Positions 7,068-15,827 of a stretch of 32,755 bases of DNA are shown here, one piece after another. Position 1 is the stretch's first letter, and each line of letters starts with the position of its first letter. Both the position numbers and the translations under genes were made by a program. The notes beneath the pieces were generated by a model. The model searched no databases, was not told where the DNA came from, and was given only the letters and a program-made list of their open reading frames with translations. Source of the DNA: Bacillota bacterium (GTDB lineage: Bacteria; Bacillota; Sulfobacillia; Sulfobacillales; Sulfobacillaceae); contig JAJZBJ010000013.1 of the NCBI GenBank assembly GCA_021798975.1, positions 1 through 32,755 on the forward strand. Direction: 5' to 3'.

Positions 7068-8272
7068 TGCCGGCGGCGCTGACCGTGAGCGAACTGGTGG
7101 CGGGGATTCGCCGGGTGGTGGAAGGGGTTTCCGAATGGCAGCACGTGTGGGTTGCGGGGGAGCTCAGCGGGGTGCGCCACCACAGTTCTGGACATTGGTA
7201 TTTTACCGTGAAGGATGAGGGTGCCCAAATGCGGGCGGTCATGTTTCGGCGGGATGCGCAATTGTTGCGGGAGCCGCTCAAGGACGGCATGGCGGTGCTG
7301 GCGTACGGCCGGGTCGGGGTCTTCGAACGGGACGGCCAGACGCAGCTCTATGTCTCAATGGTGCGCGATATGGGGCGGGGCTCGCAAGACTTGCAACTGG
7401 AGCAGCTAAAGCAGCGCTTGTATGCGGAGGGGCTGTTCTCGCGCCCTAAGCGGGCACTGCCGATGGTGCCGCGCGCGGTTGGTGTGGTGACATCGCCGAC
7501 CGGGGCGGCCCGACACGATATTGAAACCGTGATTCAACGGCGCTATCCCGGGATGCCTGTCCACCTGTTCCCGGTGGTGGTGCAGGGACGGGAAGCGCCC
7601 CGGAGCATCGTTGACGCCCTGATGCGGATCCCCCCTGGCAGCGTTGACGTGGTGATTATCGGTCGCGGCGGCGGAGCCAAGGAAGATCTAGCTGCTTTTA
7701 ACGACGAATGGGTGGTTCGGGCCGTGTTTGCGACACCGGTGCCGGTCATTTCGGCTGTAGGGCACGAAATCGATACCACCCTGGTGGACCTCGTGGCGGA
7801 CATGCGGGCTGCCACGCCGTCGGCGGCCGCGGAGCTTGCGGTTCCGGAATTGCAGCAACTCTTAGACTGGCATACCCACTTGGGCGAACGGCTGCGATCG
7901 GCGATGCGCCAGCGGTTCTTGTGGGAGCGCAACCGGCTCAACGGGTGGGTGGCGCATGGGCTGTTGGCCCACCCAGATACCCTGTTCCGCGAGTACCACC
8001 ACCAACTCGACCGGCTGGACGAGCGCAGCGAGCGCGCGTTCGAGCGAGTCCTGGTCGCGCTGCGGCACCGTTACGACCGGGTCGCTGGGAGCCTCGCCTT
8101 GCTAAACCCGGACCTTCCCCTGGAGCAAGGCTACGCGTACGTGACCAGCCGGGACGGTCAACTGGTCACGCGGGATGCGGTACAATGGGACCAAACATAC
8201 CAGGTGCACTGGCACGACGGCAGTCTGTGGGTGGCACCTCGGCATCAGGAGAGTGGAGACGGCGGTGTCTGA
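7064..8272 (+). CDS. xseA: Exodeoxyribonuclease VII large subunit
   Basis: XseA is the catalytic large subunit of exonuclease VII, which degrades single-stranded DNA from both ends and acts in mismatch repair and damage processing. It starts with the OB-fold (LTVSELVAGIRRVVEGV...VWVAGELSGVRHHSSGHWYFTVKD), followed by the catalytic domain: VGVVTSPTGAARHDI, DVVIIGRGGGAKEDLAAFND, PVISAVGHEIDTTLVDLVADMRAATPSAAAEL. These match the family, including the Gly-rich loop and the GHE-D motif. The C-terminal coiled coil is present, and the protein (402 residues) is somewhat shorter than Bacillus XseA (about 448), mostly through a shorter helical region. ATG 7064 overlaps the folD stop; a second ATG at 7067 is equally possible. 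The end overlaps xseB by eight bases. Confidence 0.96.
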   Translation: MMPAALTVSELVAGIRRVVEGVSEWQHVWVAGELSGVRHHSSGHWYFTVKDEGAQMRAVMFRRDAQLLREPLKDGMAVLAYGRVGVFERDGQTQLYVSMVRDMGRGSQDLQLEQLKQRLYAEGLFSRPKRALPMVPRAVGVVTSPTGAARHDIETVIQRRYPGMPVHLFPVVVQGREAPRSIVDALMRIPPGSVDVVIIGRGGGAKEDLAAFNDEWVVRAVFATPVPVISAVGHEIDTTLVDLVADMRAATPSAAAELAVPELQQLLDWHTHLGERLRSAMRQRFLWERNRLNGWVAHGLLAHPDTLFREYHHQLDRLDERSERAFERVLVALRHRYDRVAGSLALLNPDLPLEQGYAYVTSRDGQLVTRDAVQWDQTYQVHWHDGSLWVAPRHQESGDGGV

Positions 8273-8480
8273 GGACGCAGGATTGGAGCAATATGAGGCC
8301 ATTATGGCGCGCTTGGAGGAAATCGTGAAGCTGTTGGAAGCGGGCCGGGCACCGCTCGGGGAGAGCTTGGCCCTCTATCAAGAGGCCCAAAGTCTGAGCC
8401 GGCGGGCCGACGAGCTATTGCGGCGGGCCGAGCTGGCGGTCGATCAGCCTGCATCGGCCGAGAGCGCGGGGGAACGCTGA
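8265..8480 (+). CDS. xseB: Exodeoxyribonuclease VII small subunit
   Basis: XseB is the small helical partner of XseA; several copies bind the coiled coil of each large subunit. The 71-residue frame uses GTG 8265 and contains the family pattern LEQYEAIMARLEEIVKLLE, then LGESLALYQEAQSLSRRADELL. The start was chosen because GTG 8265 follows GGAG (8254-8257) and gives the usual short acidic N terminus; a longer frame from 8175 would be read entirely from xseA coding sequence. It overlaps the xseA stop by eight bases and abuts the prenyltransferase start directly, so all three are probably translated from one mRNA. Confidence 0.93.
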   Translation: MSEDAGLEQYEAIMARLEEIVKLLEAGRAPLGESLALYQEAQSLSRRADELLRRAELAVDQPASAESAGER

Positions 8481-9359
8481 GTGGATGTGCAACAATGGAT
8501 GAATCGGGCTCGTCAGCAAATTGAGAGCTGGATTCAGCAGAGTGTGGAATCATGGCAGGCCGCAAGCGGATCGGTGGAAGAGGCCATGGCCTACTCGGTC
8601 AACGCGGGCGGCAAGCGTCTGCGGCCCCAGTTGGTGGTGGCGGCGTCGGAGTACGTGGGGATTGACCCGGAGCGGGTGCGGGATGCGGCGGTCGCAGTGG
8701 AGTATCTGCACACCTATTCGCTAATCCATGATGACCTGCCAGCGATGGATAACGATGATATGCGCCGTGGTCGCCCCACCTCGCACAAGGTATTCGGCGA
8801 AGCCATGGCGATTTTGGCCGGCGATGCATTGTTGACAGAGGCGTTCGTGCTGATGTCGCGCCTTGATGCGGCGGGGTTCTCGCCATGGGGGGTGGTTCGG
8901 GCGACGAATCAGTTGGCCAAAGCGGCGGGTCGGCAGGGACTCGTGCGCGGGCAAGTGCAGGACCTCGCGGGTGAACACCAAGAGTTGTCGGTAGAGGCTT
9001 TGTCCGACATCCACCGCAACAAGACCGCTGTGTTGTTCGAGGCCTGTCTGAGTATCCCGGCGCTGTTGGCTGAGGACGAGGGTCAAGCCAAAGTGCTGTC
9101 GAGGTTTGGCCGTCACTTCGGGTTGGCTTTTCAAATGGTGGATGATATTTTGAATGTAGTCGGAGACGCGCGCCAATTGGGCAAAGCCACTGGCACCGAT
9201 GCAGGTCTGGGCAAGGCGACCTATCCGCGTTTGTTGGGGATGGAGGGAGCGCGGCAACTGTTGGGCGACCATGTTCGAGATGCTAAACACGGCTTGGACC
9301 CGAACAAGGCCCAAGTTCTCGAGGGACTTTTGACGTTCGCTGTGGAACGGACCTGGTAA
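8481..9359 (+). CDS. ispA: Polyprenyl (farnesyl/geranylgeranyl) diphosphate synthase
   Basis: Trans-isoprenyl diphosphate synthase of 292 residues that condenses isopentenyl diphosphate with allylic diphosphates. The first aspartate-rich motif is D84-D-L-P-A-M-D-N-D-D93 with the following RRGRPTSH, and the second is DDILN around residue 219 in LAFQMVDDILNVVGD; GGKRLRP binds IPP. The two-residue insertion in the first motif and overall length point to a bacterial-type short-chain enzyme (C15 or C20); exact chain length cannot be read with certainty. It starts with GTG 8481 directly after the xseB stop; an upstream GGGGGAACG-like stretch (8469-8475) may serve as ribosome site. It feeds the isoprenoid pathway with dxs, the next gene. 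Confidence 0.93.
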   Translation: MDVQQWMNRARQQIESWIQQSVESWQAASGSVEEAMAYSVNAGGKRLRPQLVVAASEYVGIDPERVRDAAVAVEYLHTYSLIHDDLPAMDNDDMRRGRPTSHKVFGEAMAILAGDALLTEAFVLMSRLDAAGFSPWGVVRATNQLAKAAGRQGLVRGQVQDLAGEHQELSVEALSDIHRNKTAVLFEACLSIPALLAEDEGQAKVLSRFGRHFGLAFQMVDDILNVVGDARQLGKATGTDAGLGKATYPRLLGMEGARQLLGDHVRDAKHGLDPNKAQVLEGLLTFAVERTW

Positions 9360-9373
9360 GAAGGGGAGAGCGC

Positions 9374-11266
9374 ATGGCCGGTGTTTTGGAAGGGGTTCAG
9401 TCCCCCAAAGATTTTCGTCACTTTTCACTGTCTCAATTGGAGGCTCTGGCTCAGGAGCTGCGCCAGACCATATTGGCGACAACCGCGAAGACCGGCGGAC
9501 ACGTCGGAGCCAGTCTTGGGGCAGTCGAGTTAATTTTGGCATTGCACTATGTGTATGACACGCCCACGGATCGCCTGGTGTTTGACATTGGGCATCAGGC
9601 TTATGCCCACAAGTTATTGAGCGGGCGGCAAGAAGGATTCCCAACCATCCGCCAGCTGAATGGGCTGTCCGGGTTCCTTAAGCGGCACGAGAGTGAGTTT
9701 GACGTATGGGAAGCCGGGCATGCCGGGACCTCGCTGTCGGGCGCCGTGGGCATGGCCGTAGCGCGCGACCTTCAGCGCGCGTCCTATGATGTCGCGGCTG
9801 TTATCGGGGATGGAGCACTGACAGCGGGCATGGCCTGGGAAGCCCTGAACCAGTTGGGGCACCTCAAGACCCGCATGGTCATCGTGGTTAACGACAACTC
9901 CATGTCTATCGCGCCCAATGTCGGCGCACTATCCCGGTATTTGACCGACCTGCGGACGGCGCCGGGGTATCTGCGCATGAAGCAGGATATCGAAGGGATA
10001 TTGGAGTCGCTGCCTGTCTTGGGGGGGCCGTTGCGCCGCGCCGGTGAACGGATCAAAGACGTGTTGCACCACGCGGTGCTCCCCGGCAACGTGTTTGAGG
10101 AGCTCGGGTTCAAGTACTTTGGGCCCATTGACGGACATGATTTGGGGAGCTTGGTCCCGGTGCTTCGCAGCGCCCGTGAGTATGATGGTCCGGTGATTCT
10201 GCACGTGATTACCCAGAAAGGGCGGGGTTACCGGCCGGCCGAGGAGCGTCCGGTACAGTTCCATGGTCCGGGCCCGTTCGAGATTGAATCGGGCAAAATG
10301 ATCAAAAAGGCCGGGCCGCCCACCTACAGTCAGGTATTCAGTCAGACCCTGGTGGAACTGGCGGCGGAGCGCTCGGACATTGTCGCCATCACCGCGGCGA
10401 TGCCGGACGGCACCAAGTTGGATTACTTCCAGACGCGCTTCCCCGACCGGTATTTCGATGTGGGAATTGCGGAACAGCATGCCGCGACGTTTGCGGCGGG
10501 ACTTGCCGTAGCCGGATTGAGACCGGTCTTCGCGGTCTACAGCACCTTCTTGCAGCGTGCCTACGACCAACTTATCCATGACGTGTGCCATCAAAACCTG
10601 CCGGTGTTGTTTGCCGTGGACCGGGCGGGTTTGGTCGGCGGAGATGGCGCAACCCACCAAGGGGTGTATGATCTGGCTTTTCTGCGCACGGTCCCCAATA
10701 TCGAGATTGTGATGGGTAAGGACGAGCGGGAGCTCAAGGAACTAATTCGGATGGCGGTCGAGCGTCCCGGCCCTGTGGCGGTGCGGTATCCGCGCGGCGC
10801 AGGCCGCGGTCTGCCGTTGGAGGAGGCTGGGGAGCCCATTCCCTGGGGGAAGGCCGAATGGATACACCAGGGCCGGGACCTAACGATCATCGCGCTGGGG
10901 CCCATGGTCTATCATGCCCTTGAGGTGCGGGAGAAGCTGGCCACCCTCGGATTTGATGTTGGGGTGGTGAACGCCCGCTTCGTGAAACCGCTGGATGAGC
11001 AGATGTTGGAGGCGGTGGCCCAGTCCACCGGTGCCGTGATGACGTTGGAGGAGCACGCGCTGGCGGGTGGATTCGGCTCGGCCGTGGCGGAATGGGCGAA
11101 CACCCGGGGAATCACCACGCCGATCCGACTGGAAGGCTTGCCGGATGTATTCATCGACCACGGGCCCACAGACTATTATTTGGACCTCTATGGCTTATCC
11201 GTGGAAGCTTTAAGCCGCAAGGCCGAAGAGTGGTTGGGCCGGCGGACGCCTGCGTCCGGCCGGTGA
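9374..11266 (+). CDS. dxs: 1-deoxy-D-xylulose-5-phosphate synthase
   Basis: DXS makes 1-deoxyxylulose 5-phosphate from pyruvate and glyceraldehyde 3-phosphate with thiamine diphosphate, the entry step of the MEP isoprenoid pathway. The 630-residue length is standard. Visible are GGHVGASLGAVEL (41-53), FDIGHQAYAHK (70-80), the ThDP/Mg motif G145-D-G followed by NDNSMSIAPNVGALS (173-187), GHD and KGRGYRPAE, then the pyrimidine-binding domain (DVGIAEQHAATFAAGLA, RAGLVGGDGATHQGVYD) and the C-terminal transketolase domain. ATG 9374 follows AAGGGGAGAGCGC. It is 14 bases after ispA and overlaps tlyA (GTGA). Thiamine need links it loosely to the TPP-regulated transporter further on. Confidence 0.97.
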   Translation: MAGVLEGVQSPKDFRHFSLSQLEALAQELRQTILATTAKTGGHVGASLGAVELILALHYVYDTPTDRLVFDIGHQAYAHKLLSGRQEGFPTIRQLNGLSGFLKRHESEFDVWEAGHAGTSLSGAVGMAVARDLQRASYDVAAVIGDGALTAGMAWEALNQLGHLKTRMVIVVNDNSMSIAPNVGALSRYLTDLRTAPGYLRMKQDIEGILESLPVLGGPLRRAGERIKDVLHHAVLPGNVFEELGFKYFGPIDGHDLGSLVPVLRSAREYDGPVILHVITQKGRGYRPAEERPVQFHGPGPFEIESGKMIKKAGPPTYSQVFSQTLVELAAERSDIVAITAAMPDGTKLDYFQTRFPDRYFDVGIAEQHAATFAAGLAVAGLRPVFAVYSTFLQRAYDQLIHDVCHQNLPVLFAVDRAGLVGGDGATHQGVYDLAFLRTVPNIEIVMGKDERELKELIRMAVERPGPVAVRYPRGAGRGLPLEEAGEPIPWGKAEWIHQGRDLTIIALGPMVYHALEVREKLATLGFDVGVVNARFVKPLDEQMLEAVAQSTGAVMTLEEHALAGGFGSAVAEWANTRGITTPIRLEGLPDVFIDHGPTDYYLDLYGLSVEALSRKAEEWLGRRTPASGR

Positions 11267-12078
11267 GCCCCGTGAAGCGGCGTTTGGACGTCTTCTTGGT
11301 GGAGAGCGGACTCGTGTCTACCCGAAGCCGCGCGCAAGGGTTGATTATGGCCAAGCAGGTTGAGGTCAATGGACGTGTCGAGACCAAGAGCGGGTTTGCG
11401 GTGGAAGACGGCGACCAGGTGAGGGTGCTGGAGACTCTGCCGTACGTGAGCCGCGGGGGACTCAAGCTTCAGCGGGCGCTAGACGTGTTCCAGGTCAACC
11501 CACAGGGCTGGTTGGTGGCCGATATCGGGGCGTCGACCGGGGGCTTTACCGACTGTTGGCTGAAATCCGGCGCGGCCCACGTGTATGCAGTCGACGTCGG
11601 ATACGGGCAACTGGATTGGGCCCTTCGCCAGGACCCACGGGTCACCGTGCTGGAGAGAACGAACGCGCGGTATCTGACTGCCGAGGTGCTGGGGCTGGAG
11701 CAGGCCTTGGACGGAGCCTCCATAGACGCATCCTTCATTGGGTTGAAACTATTGCTGGCCCCGCTCGTCCCGCTTCTCGGTCCGGAGGGTGTGGTGTTGG
11801 CCTTGGTCAAGCCGCAATTTGAGGCCGGACCGGGGAAGGTTGGCAAAGGCGGAGTCGTGCGCGATCCGGCCGTTCATGCTGAGGTGTTGGCGCGGGTCAT
11901 GGCGGAAGCCGGGGCTTTGGGGTATGGGATGCGGGGGTTGACATGGTCGCCCATCCGCGGTCCGGAAGGCAATATCGAATTTCTTATGTATTTGAGCATA
12001 GACGGCAGCGTCCAGGCCGAGATTGATGTGGAGACAGTCGTGCAAGGGGCCTGGCAAATGGGGGAGTCGAATGGCTGA
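11263..12078 (+). CDS. tlyA: TlyA-family rRNA 2'-O-methyltransferase/hemolysin
   Basis: TlyA-family protein: an N-terminal S4 RNA-binding domain (about residues 5-65, RRLDVFLVESGLVSTRSRAQ) and a FtsJ-like SAM methyltransferase domain starting at YVSRGGLKL. The SAM motif VADIGASTGGFTD lies at about 85-97, followed by VYAVDVGYGQLDW, and the KPQFEAG catalytic-lysine region is visible near residue 188. Mycobacterial TlyA methylates C1409 of 16S and C1920 of 23S rRNA; Bacillus YqxC is the positional equivalent. GTG 11263 overlaps the dxs stop (GTGA); GTG 11272 is an alternative. No clear ribosome site is seen, consistent with coupled translation. The end overlaps nadK by eight bases. Confidence 0.93.
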   Translation: MSPVKRRLDVFLVESGLVSTRSRAQGLIMAKQVEVNGRVETKSGFAVEDGDQVRVLETLPYVSRGGLKLQRALDVFQVNPQGWLVADIGASTGGFTDCWLKSGAAHVYAVDVGYGQLDWALRQDPRVTVLERTNARYLTAEVLGLEQALDGASIDASFIGLKLLLAPLVPLLGPEGVVLALVKPQFEAGPGKVGKGGVVRDPAVHAEVLARVMAEAGALGYGMRGLTWSPIRGPEGNIEFLMYLSIDGSVQAEIDVETVVQGAWQMGESNG

Positions 12079-12925
12079 CATTTTGGTGTGGCCCAACCCG
12101 GAAAAAGATCAAGTCCGCGGCTTAGTGCTAAGAATGAACGAATGGCTTTCGGCTCAAGGCGTGAATCTCATTATGCCGGATGACTTGGCTGACGCCGTCG
12201 GGCTGCCAGACGCCGGTCGCTACTGGGACGACTTGACCAAGATGGAATTCGCGTGCACGGTGGTGTTGGGCGGCGACGGCACGCTGCTTCGCGCCGCCAA
12301 GCAGCTCGCCCCGTTGAATGTCCCCATATTGGGCGTGAATCTCGGCCACCTGGGCTTTCTCACCGAGGTGGAAGTGCCGGAACTCTACGCTTCACTGGCC
12401 GCCGTACTGCGCGGCGAGTATGTGTTGGACCGGCGCCACCTGCTCCGTGCCCGCGTGATTCGTGACGGACAGACTCTGGCGGAATTTGAGGCCATGAATG
12501 ACGTGGTCGTGGCGAAAGGACCGTTCGCCCGGCTTATCCATTTGGAAACGTTTGTCGACAGCGCCTATGTGGCGACGTACCCGGCCGACGGATTGATTAT
12601 CGCCACGCCCACCGGGTCAACGGCCTATTCCTTGTCGGCGGGAGGGCCTATTTTGACACCGGATTTAGATGTCATGGTACTCACCCCTATCTGCCCGCAT
12701 TCGTTTTTTGACCGTTCCATCGTGTTGAGCCGTCAGCAGGAGGTCCGCATCCGTATCCGCACCATCCATCGCGACACCTTGGTGACCATAGACGGCCAAG
12801 AGGTCCATCCCCTGGAGGACGGCGACGAAGTGGTTGTGGTGGCATCCCCGACGAGCATTCACCTCATCCGGCGTCCTGGATGGAGCTTCTTTCACGTGTT
12901 GCGCGGTTGGCGGAAGGGTCATTAA
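12071..12925 (+). CDS. nadK: NAD kinase
   Basis: NAD kinase phosphorylates NAD to NADP with ATP or polyphosphate. The 284-residue protein has the signature G67-G-D-G70 in VVLGGDGTLLRAAKQL, NLGHLGFLTEVE and the C-terminal domain hallmark ADGLIIATPTGSTAYSLSAGGP, then LTPICPHS. These identify it firmly. ATG 12071 lies eight bases inside tlyA and has GGGGGAG (12060-12066) upstream; a longer frame starting at 12023 would be tlyA-coding and is rejected. Position between tlyA and recN is common in clostridia, where argR usually follows; here recN follows directly after 19 bases. Confidence 0.96.
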   Translation: MADILVWPNPEKDQVRGLVLRMNEWLSAQGVNLIMPDDLADAVGLPDAGRYWDDLTKMEFACTVVLGGDGTLLRAAKQLAPLNVPILGVNLGHLGFLTEVEVPELYASLAAVLRGEYVLDRRHLLRARVIRDGQTLAEFEAMNDVVVAKGPFARLIHLETFVDSAYVATYPADGLIIATPTGSTAYSLSAGGPILTPDLDVMVLTPICPHSFFDRSIVLSRQQEVRIRIRTIHRDTLVTIDGQEVHPLEDGDEVVVVASPTSIHLIRRPGWSFFHVLRGWRKGH

Positions 12926-12944
12926 CTCCGAGGCGGGGTGGCGT

Positions 12945-14606
12945 ATGATTGCCGAACTGAAGATCGAAAATTTTGCCCTCTTTAGGAAGACACGACTGGA
13001 CTTGGCTCCGGGTCTCAATGTCCTGACGGGCGAGTCGGGATCCGGCAAGTCACTGGTCTTGGAGAGCCTGGCAGCTCTCTTTGGCGCGCGGTTGTCTCCG
13101 GAACGGATTGGACCTTGGGGTGACAGTCTTACCATTCGCGCTGCCCTCGAGTGGGCGCCAGATGACACCCGCTGGTCGCACCTGGAACCATACGGGATCG
13201 AGCCGGATTCGGTGCTCATTGTAGAGCGGCAGGCATCCCGAGACGGCCGGTCGTCCTACCGGGTACAAGGGCAACTAGTGCCCAGTCAATCGGTGCGGGC
13301 TATCGGCGAGGACCTGATGGAGTATGTGGGGCAGAACCAGATAGGGCGGGCAGCCCGGCCGCAATACATCCTAGACTGGGTGGACCATTATGGGCATCTG
13401 GAACTCCAACGCCAGGCGGTCGCCGAACGCTTTCGTGCCTGGCGGGAGGCGGAGCAGCATGTGCGAGAGCTGGACGCCCTGTCGGCAACCCCTGAGGGAT
13501 TGGCGGACAAGCGCGCGATTGCAGCCGAATTAGACGCGCTGGATCTTCGCCCGGACGAGGACGAGGCCCTATCGCAGGAACTAGCCAAGCTCAGGGCTGG
13601 ACGCCTCCTCATCGAGACGAGTCAGGCCCTGTATCAGGCCTTGGAGGGTACGGATTACCAGGCGGGCCTTCTTGCTGGGTTGGATGAGGCCCTAAAGCTG
13701 GCCGAACATCTCGCGCGCTATGACGCGTCGCTCGAGGACCTGGTGCGCGGTGTGCAGAGCGCGGTGGACGCCATGACGGAGGCCCGCGGAGCGGTGTCGG
13801 TTTGGATGGCCAACCTCGACCTTGACCCGCGCCGCTTGGAGGAACTGGAAACCCGGGCGGATGTACTGAGCCGTGTGAAGCGGCGGCATGGTCCGGAACT
13901 TGAGGACGTGCTAGCTTTCATGGAGACCCTCAAACAAGAGATTGAGCAGCTGGACAACTTGGGGTGGGAGCGGGAGCGCGCTCAACGCCGTGCTGAAGAG
14001 GCGCACCAACAGTATCTGGAGGCGGCGGGAACATTAACCCAGGCGCGGTCGGCCCTGCTGAGCGGGGCCGGCGACGCACTATCGCTGGCCATCCGCGAGA
14101 TGGAAATGCCGACCGGGGCGGTCCGTATTGAACGCCGCGTCGGCGAGGCAGCAGCGCATGGAATGGACGTGCTAGAAGTGCTGTTCTCAGCCAACCAGGG
14201 GCAGTCCTTGAAGCCATTGGCCAAGGTGGCCTCGGGAGGAGAACTGGCGCGGGTAGCCCTGGCACTGGCGGTGGTGGGCCAATCCGATGACGGGATTGTC
14301 TACGTGTTTGACGAGGTAGACCAGGGCCTGGGCGGCGCCAGCGCCGACCGCGTGGGGCAGTTGCTGAAAACGCTGGGCCACAGAACCCAGGTGCTGGCGG
14401 TGAGCCATCAGCCCGTGGTGGCGGCTCGTGCGGACCATCATGTGGCCGTGCAGAAGACGTTGGACGCCCACCTTAGCCGGTCAGACGCGACCGTCCTCGA
14501 GGGTGACGCCCGTGTGCGGGAAGTCGCCCGGATGTTGAGCGGCACCCACGACACGGTTGCGCTAAACCACGCACGGAGCCTCCTAGGAGGGCGGAGCGGT
14601 GGATAG
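12945..14606 (+). CDS. recN: DNA repair protein RecN
   Basis: RecN is an SMC-like ATPase that gathers DNA ends at double-strand breaks. The 553-residue length equals E. coli RecN. The N-terminal half carries LKIENFALF and Walker A G29-E-S-G-S-G-K-S36; the middle (about 150-380) is charged and helical, as expected for the coiled coil; the C-terminal half has the ABC signature LAKVASGGELARVALAL and Walker B YVFDEVDQGLGG, then VLAVSHQPVVAARADHH. The Walker B continuation DQGLGG differs from the usual DTGVSG. ATG 12945 was chosen because translation then opens with the conserved MIAELKIENF; upstream in-frame starts lie within nadK. The final eight bases overlap the glycosyltransferase start. Confidence 0.96.
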   Translation: MIAELKIENFALFRKTRLDLAPGLNVLTGESGSGKSLVLESLAALFGARLSPERIGPWGDSLTIRAALEWAPDDTRWSHLEPYGIEPDSVLIVERQASRDGRSSYRVQGQLVPSQSVRAIGEDLMEYVGQNQIGRAARPQYILDWVDHYGHLELQRQAVAERFRAWREAEQHVRELDALSATPEGLADKRAIAAELDALDLRPDEDEALSQELAKLRAGRLLIETSQALYQALEGTDYQAGLLAGLDEALKLAEHLARYDASLEDLVRGVQSAVDAMTEARGAVSVWMANLDLDPRRLEELETRADVLSRVKRRHGPELEDVLAFMETLKQEIEQLDNLGWERERAQRRAEEAHQQYLEAAGTLTQARSALLSGAGDALSLAIREMEMPTGAVRIERRVGEAAAHGMDVLEVLFSANQGQSLKPLAKVASGGELARVALALAVVGQSDDGIVYVFDEVDQGLGGASADRVGQLLKTLGHRTQVLAVSHQPVVAARADHHVAVQKTLDAHLSRSDATVLEGDARVREVARMLSGTHDTVALNHARSLLGGRSGG

Positions 14607-15669
14607 CGGCATGGAACGGCGGGTACTGATTTCTAGTCTGCCCATTGGTACCGGCCACGATATCGCGGCTCGCGCCATGGCCGAAGCGTTTGCGGTCCGC
14701 GGGGCCTCTGTGGATTTTTCGCATCATTTGGTGGCCAATGTCCGCCTGCAGACCCGTCTTTATTTCATCGGCATCCGCTTTTTGCCGCGAGTATACGGTC
14801 CGTTGTTTCGTCTCGGCGACCGGGCGGAGTCGTTCTGGAGGAGCCATCGATCCACCTGGCGGCAGGCGGGTCGTGACGTGCTGTCTAAGGTATACGAGTC
14901 TCACCGGCCGGATATCGTCATCGCCACCCATCCTTTTGCCCTAACAGCCTGGTCGTGGGTGAAGGAGCGGCATCCGGACTTGAAGCTGATCGGTGTGTTA
15001 ACCGATTTGTCGGTGCATCAATATTGGTATGAACCGGTTGCCGACGCGTATTCCGTATGGATGCCCGAACAAGTGGACGATCTGGCCCGCCTCGGGTTTC
15101 CTCGCGAGAAGGTATGGCCGGTAGGCATCCCCATCCGGGCTTCGTTCAACCAGCCGAATCCCCTTTTCGGCCAACTCCGCCATGGTCCTATCGTCTTGTT
15201 GGGCGGCGGGTTGGGCATGGGACCCTACGTGCGTATTTTGCGCCAGTTGGCCGAGCTTCCATACCCGGTTCTGGCGATTTGCGGACATAACGAACAGTTG
15301 CGGTGGCGTCTGGACGAACACCGCTGGCCGGAACGGGTGCACGTCGTGGGTTATGTGGAACACATGCCATCTCTATTGAAAAACGCACGGCTTGTGGTGG
15401 GAAAACCCGGCGGAGTGACCGCGGCCGAAGTGTGCCAGTCGCACGTGCCGTGGATTGTGACTCACTGGATTGCGGGGCAGGAGGAAGCGAACCGGGATCG
15501 GTTGGTTATGCATGATTTGGCCGTTCGTGGTGACAATAACTTGCAGGAATTAACGAGAGAGTTAACCAATGCTGCATCGACGCGGCGGCAGCAGATGATT
15601 GCGAGCCAGCAGGAATGGGCCAGGCCGCGTGCTGCAGAGGATTTGGTCGACCGGATCTTGCGTTTGTAA
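14599..15669 (+). CDS. GT28-family glycosyltransferase (MGDG synthase/UgtP-like)
   Basis: A 356-residue GT-B glycosyltransferase of the MurG/monogalactosyldiacylglycerol synthase/UgtP group. The N-terminal G17-x-G-H20 loop (LPIGTGHDIAARAMAEAF) is the lipid-acceptor-side motif of the group; PDIVIATHPFAL and GVLTDLSVHQYW follow, matching the D-x-x-x-H-x-x-W pattern seen in UgtP and MGDG synthases. The C-terminal nucleotide-sugar domain shows VLLGGGLGMGPY, and GKPGGVTAAEVCQSHVPWIV near residue 265. It probably transfers a hexose to diacylglycerol at the inner membrane face; sugar and acceptor are not readable. GTG 14599 follows AGGAGG (14585-14590) by eight bases and overlaps recN by eight bases. 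This gene is not part of the usual recN-spoIVB neighbourhood. Confidence 0.85.
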   Translation: MDSGMERRVLISSLPIGTGHDIAARAMAEAFAVRGASVDFSHHLVANVRLQTRLYFIGIRFLPRVYGPLFRLGDRAESFWRSHRSTWRQAGRDVLSKVYESHRPDIVIATHPFALTAWSWVKERHPDLKLIGVLTDLSVHQYWYEPVADAYSVWMPEQVDDLARLGFPREKVWPVGIPIRASFNQPNPLFGQLRHGPIVLLGGGLGMGPYVRILRQLAELPYPVLAICGHNEQLRWRLDEHRWPERVHVVGYVEHMPSLLKNARLVVGKPGGVTAAEVCQSHVPWIVTHWIAGQEEANRDRLVMHDLAVRGDNNLQELTRELTNAASTRRQQMIASQQEWARPRAAEDLVDRILRL

Positions 15670-15827
15670 AGTTTTTGCTGTGGCGCCAAGCCGTATGCCG
15701 GTACCAGTGCGAAAACACCGCAAGGCGGCGGACAGTTTCCTAGCCTGTAATCACCTACCTTTGTTCCCGGGAATGAATCCCTTCTTGTTTCGGGGAGGTT
15801 AAGACCGAGGACAAAGGAGGTGAGCGC

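Noticed and set aside
8721-9644. 307-codon minus-strand frame opposite ispA and dxs
   Set aside because: It spans two strongly identified plus-strand genes and has no recognisable domain; typical of high-GC antisense frames.
15670-15827. Sigma-F or sigma-G promoter upstream of spoIVB
   Set aside because: Expected from biology, but no pair of elements with acceptable match and spacing was found in this 158-base gap.
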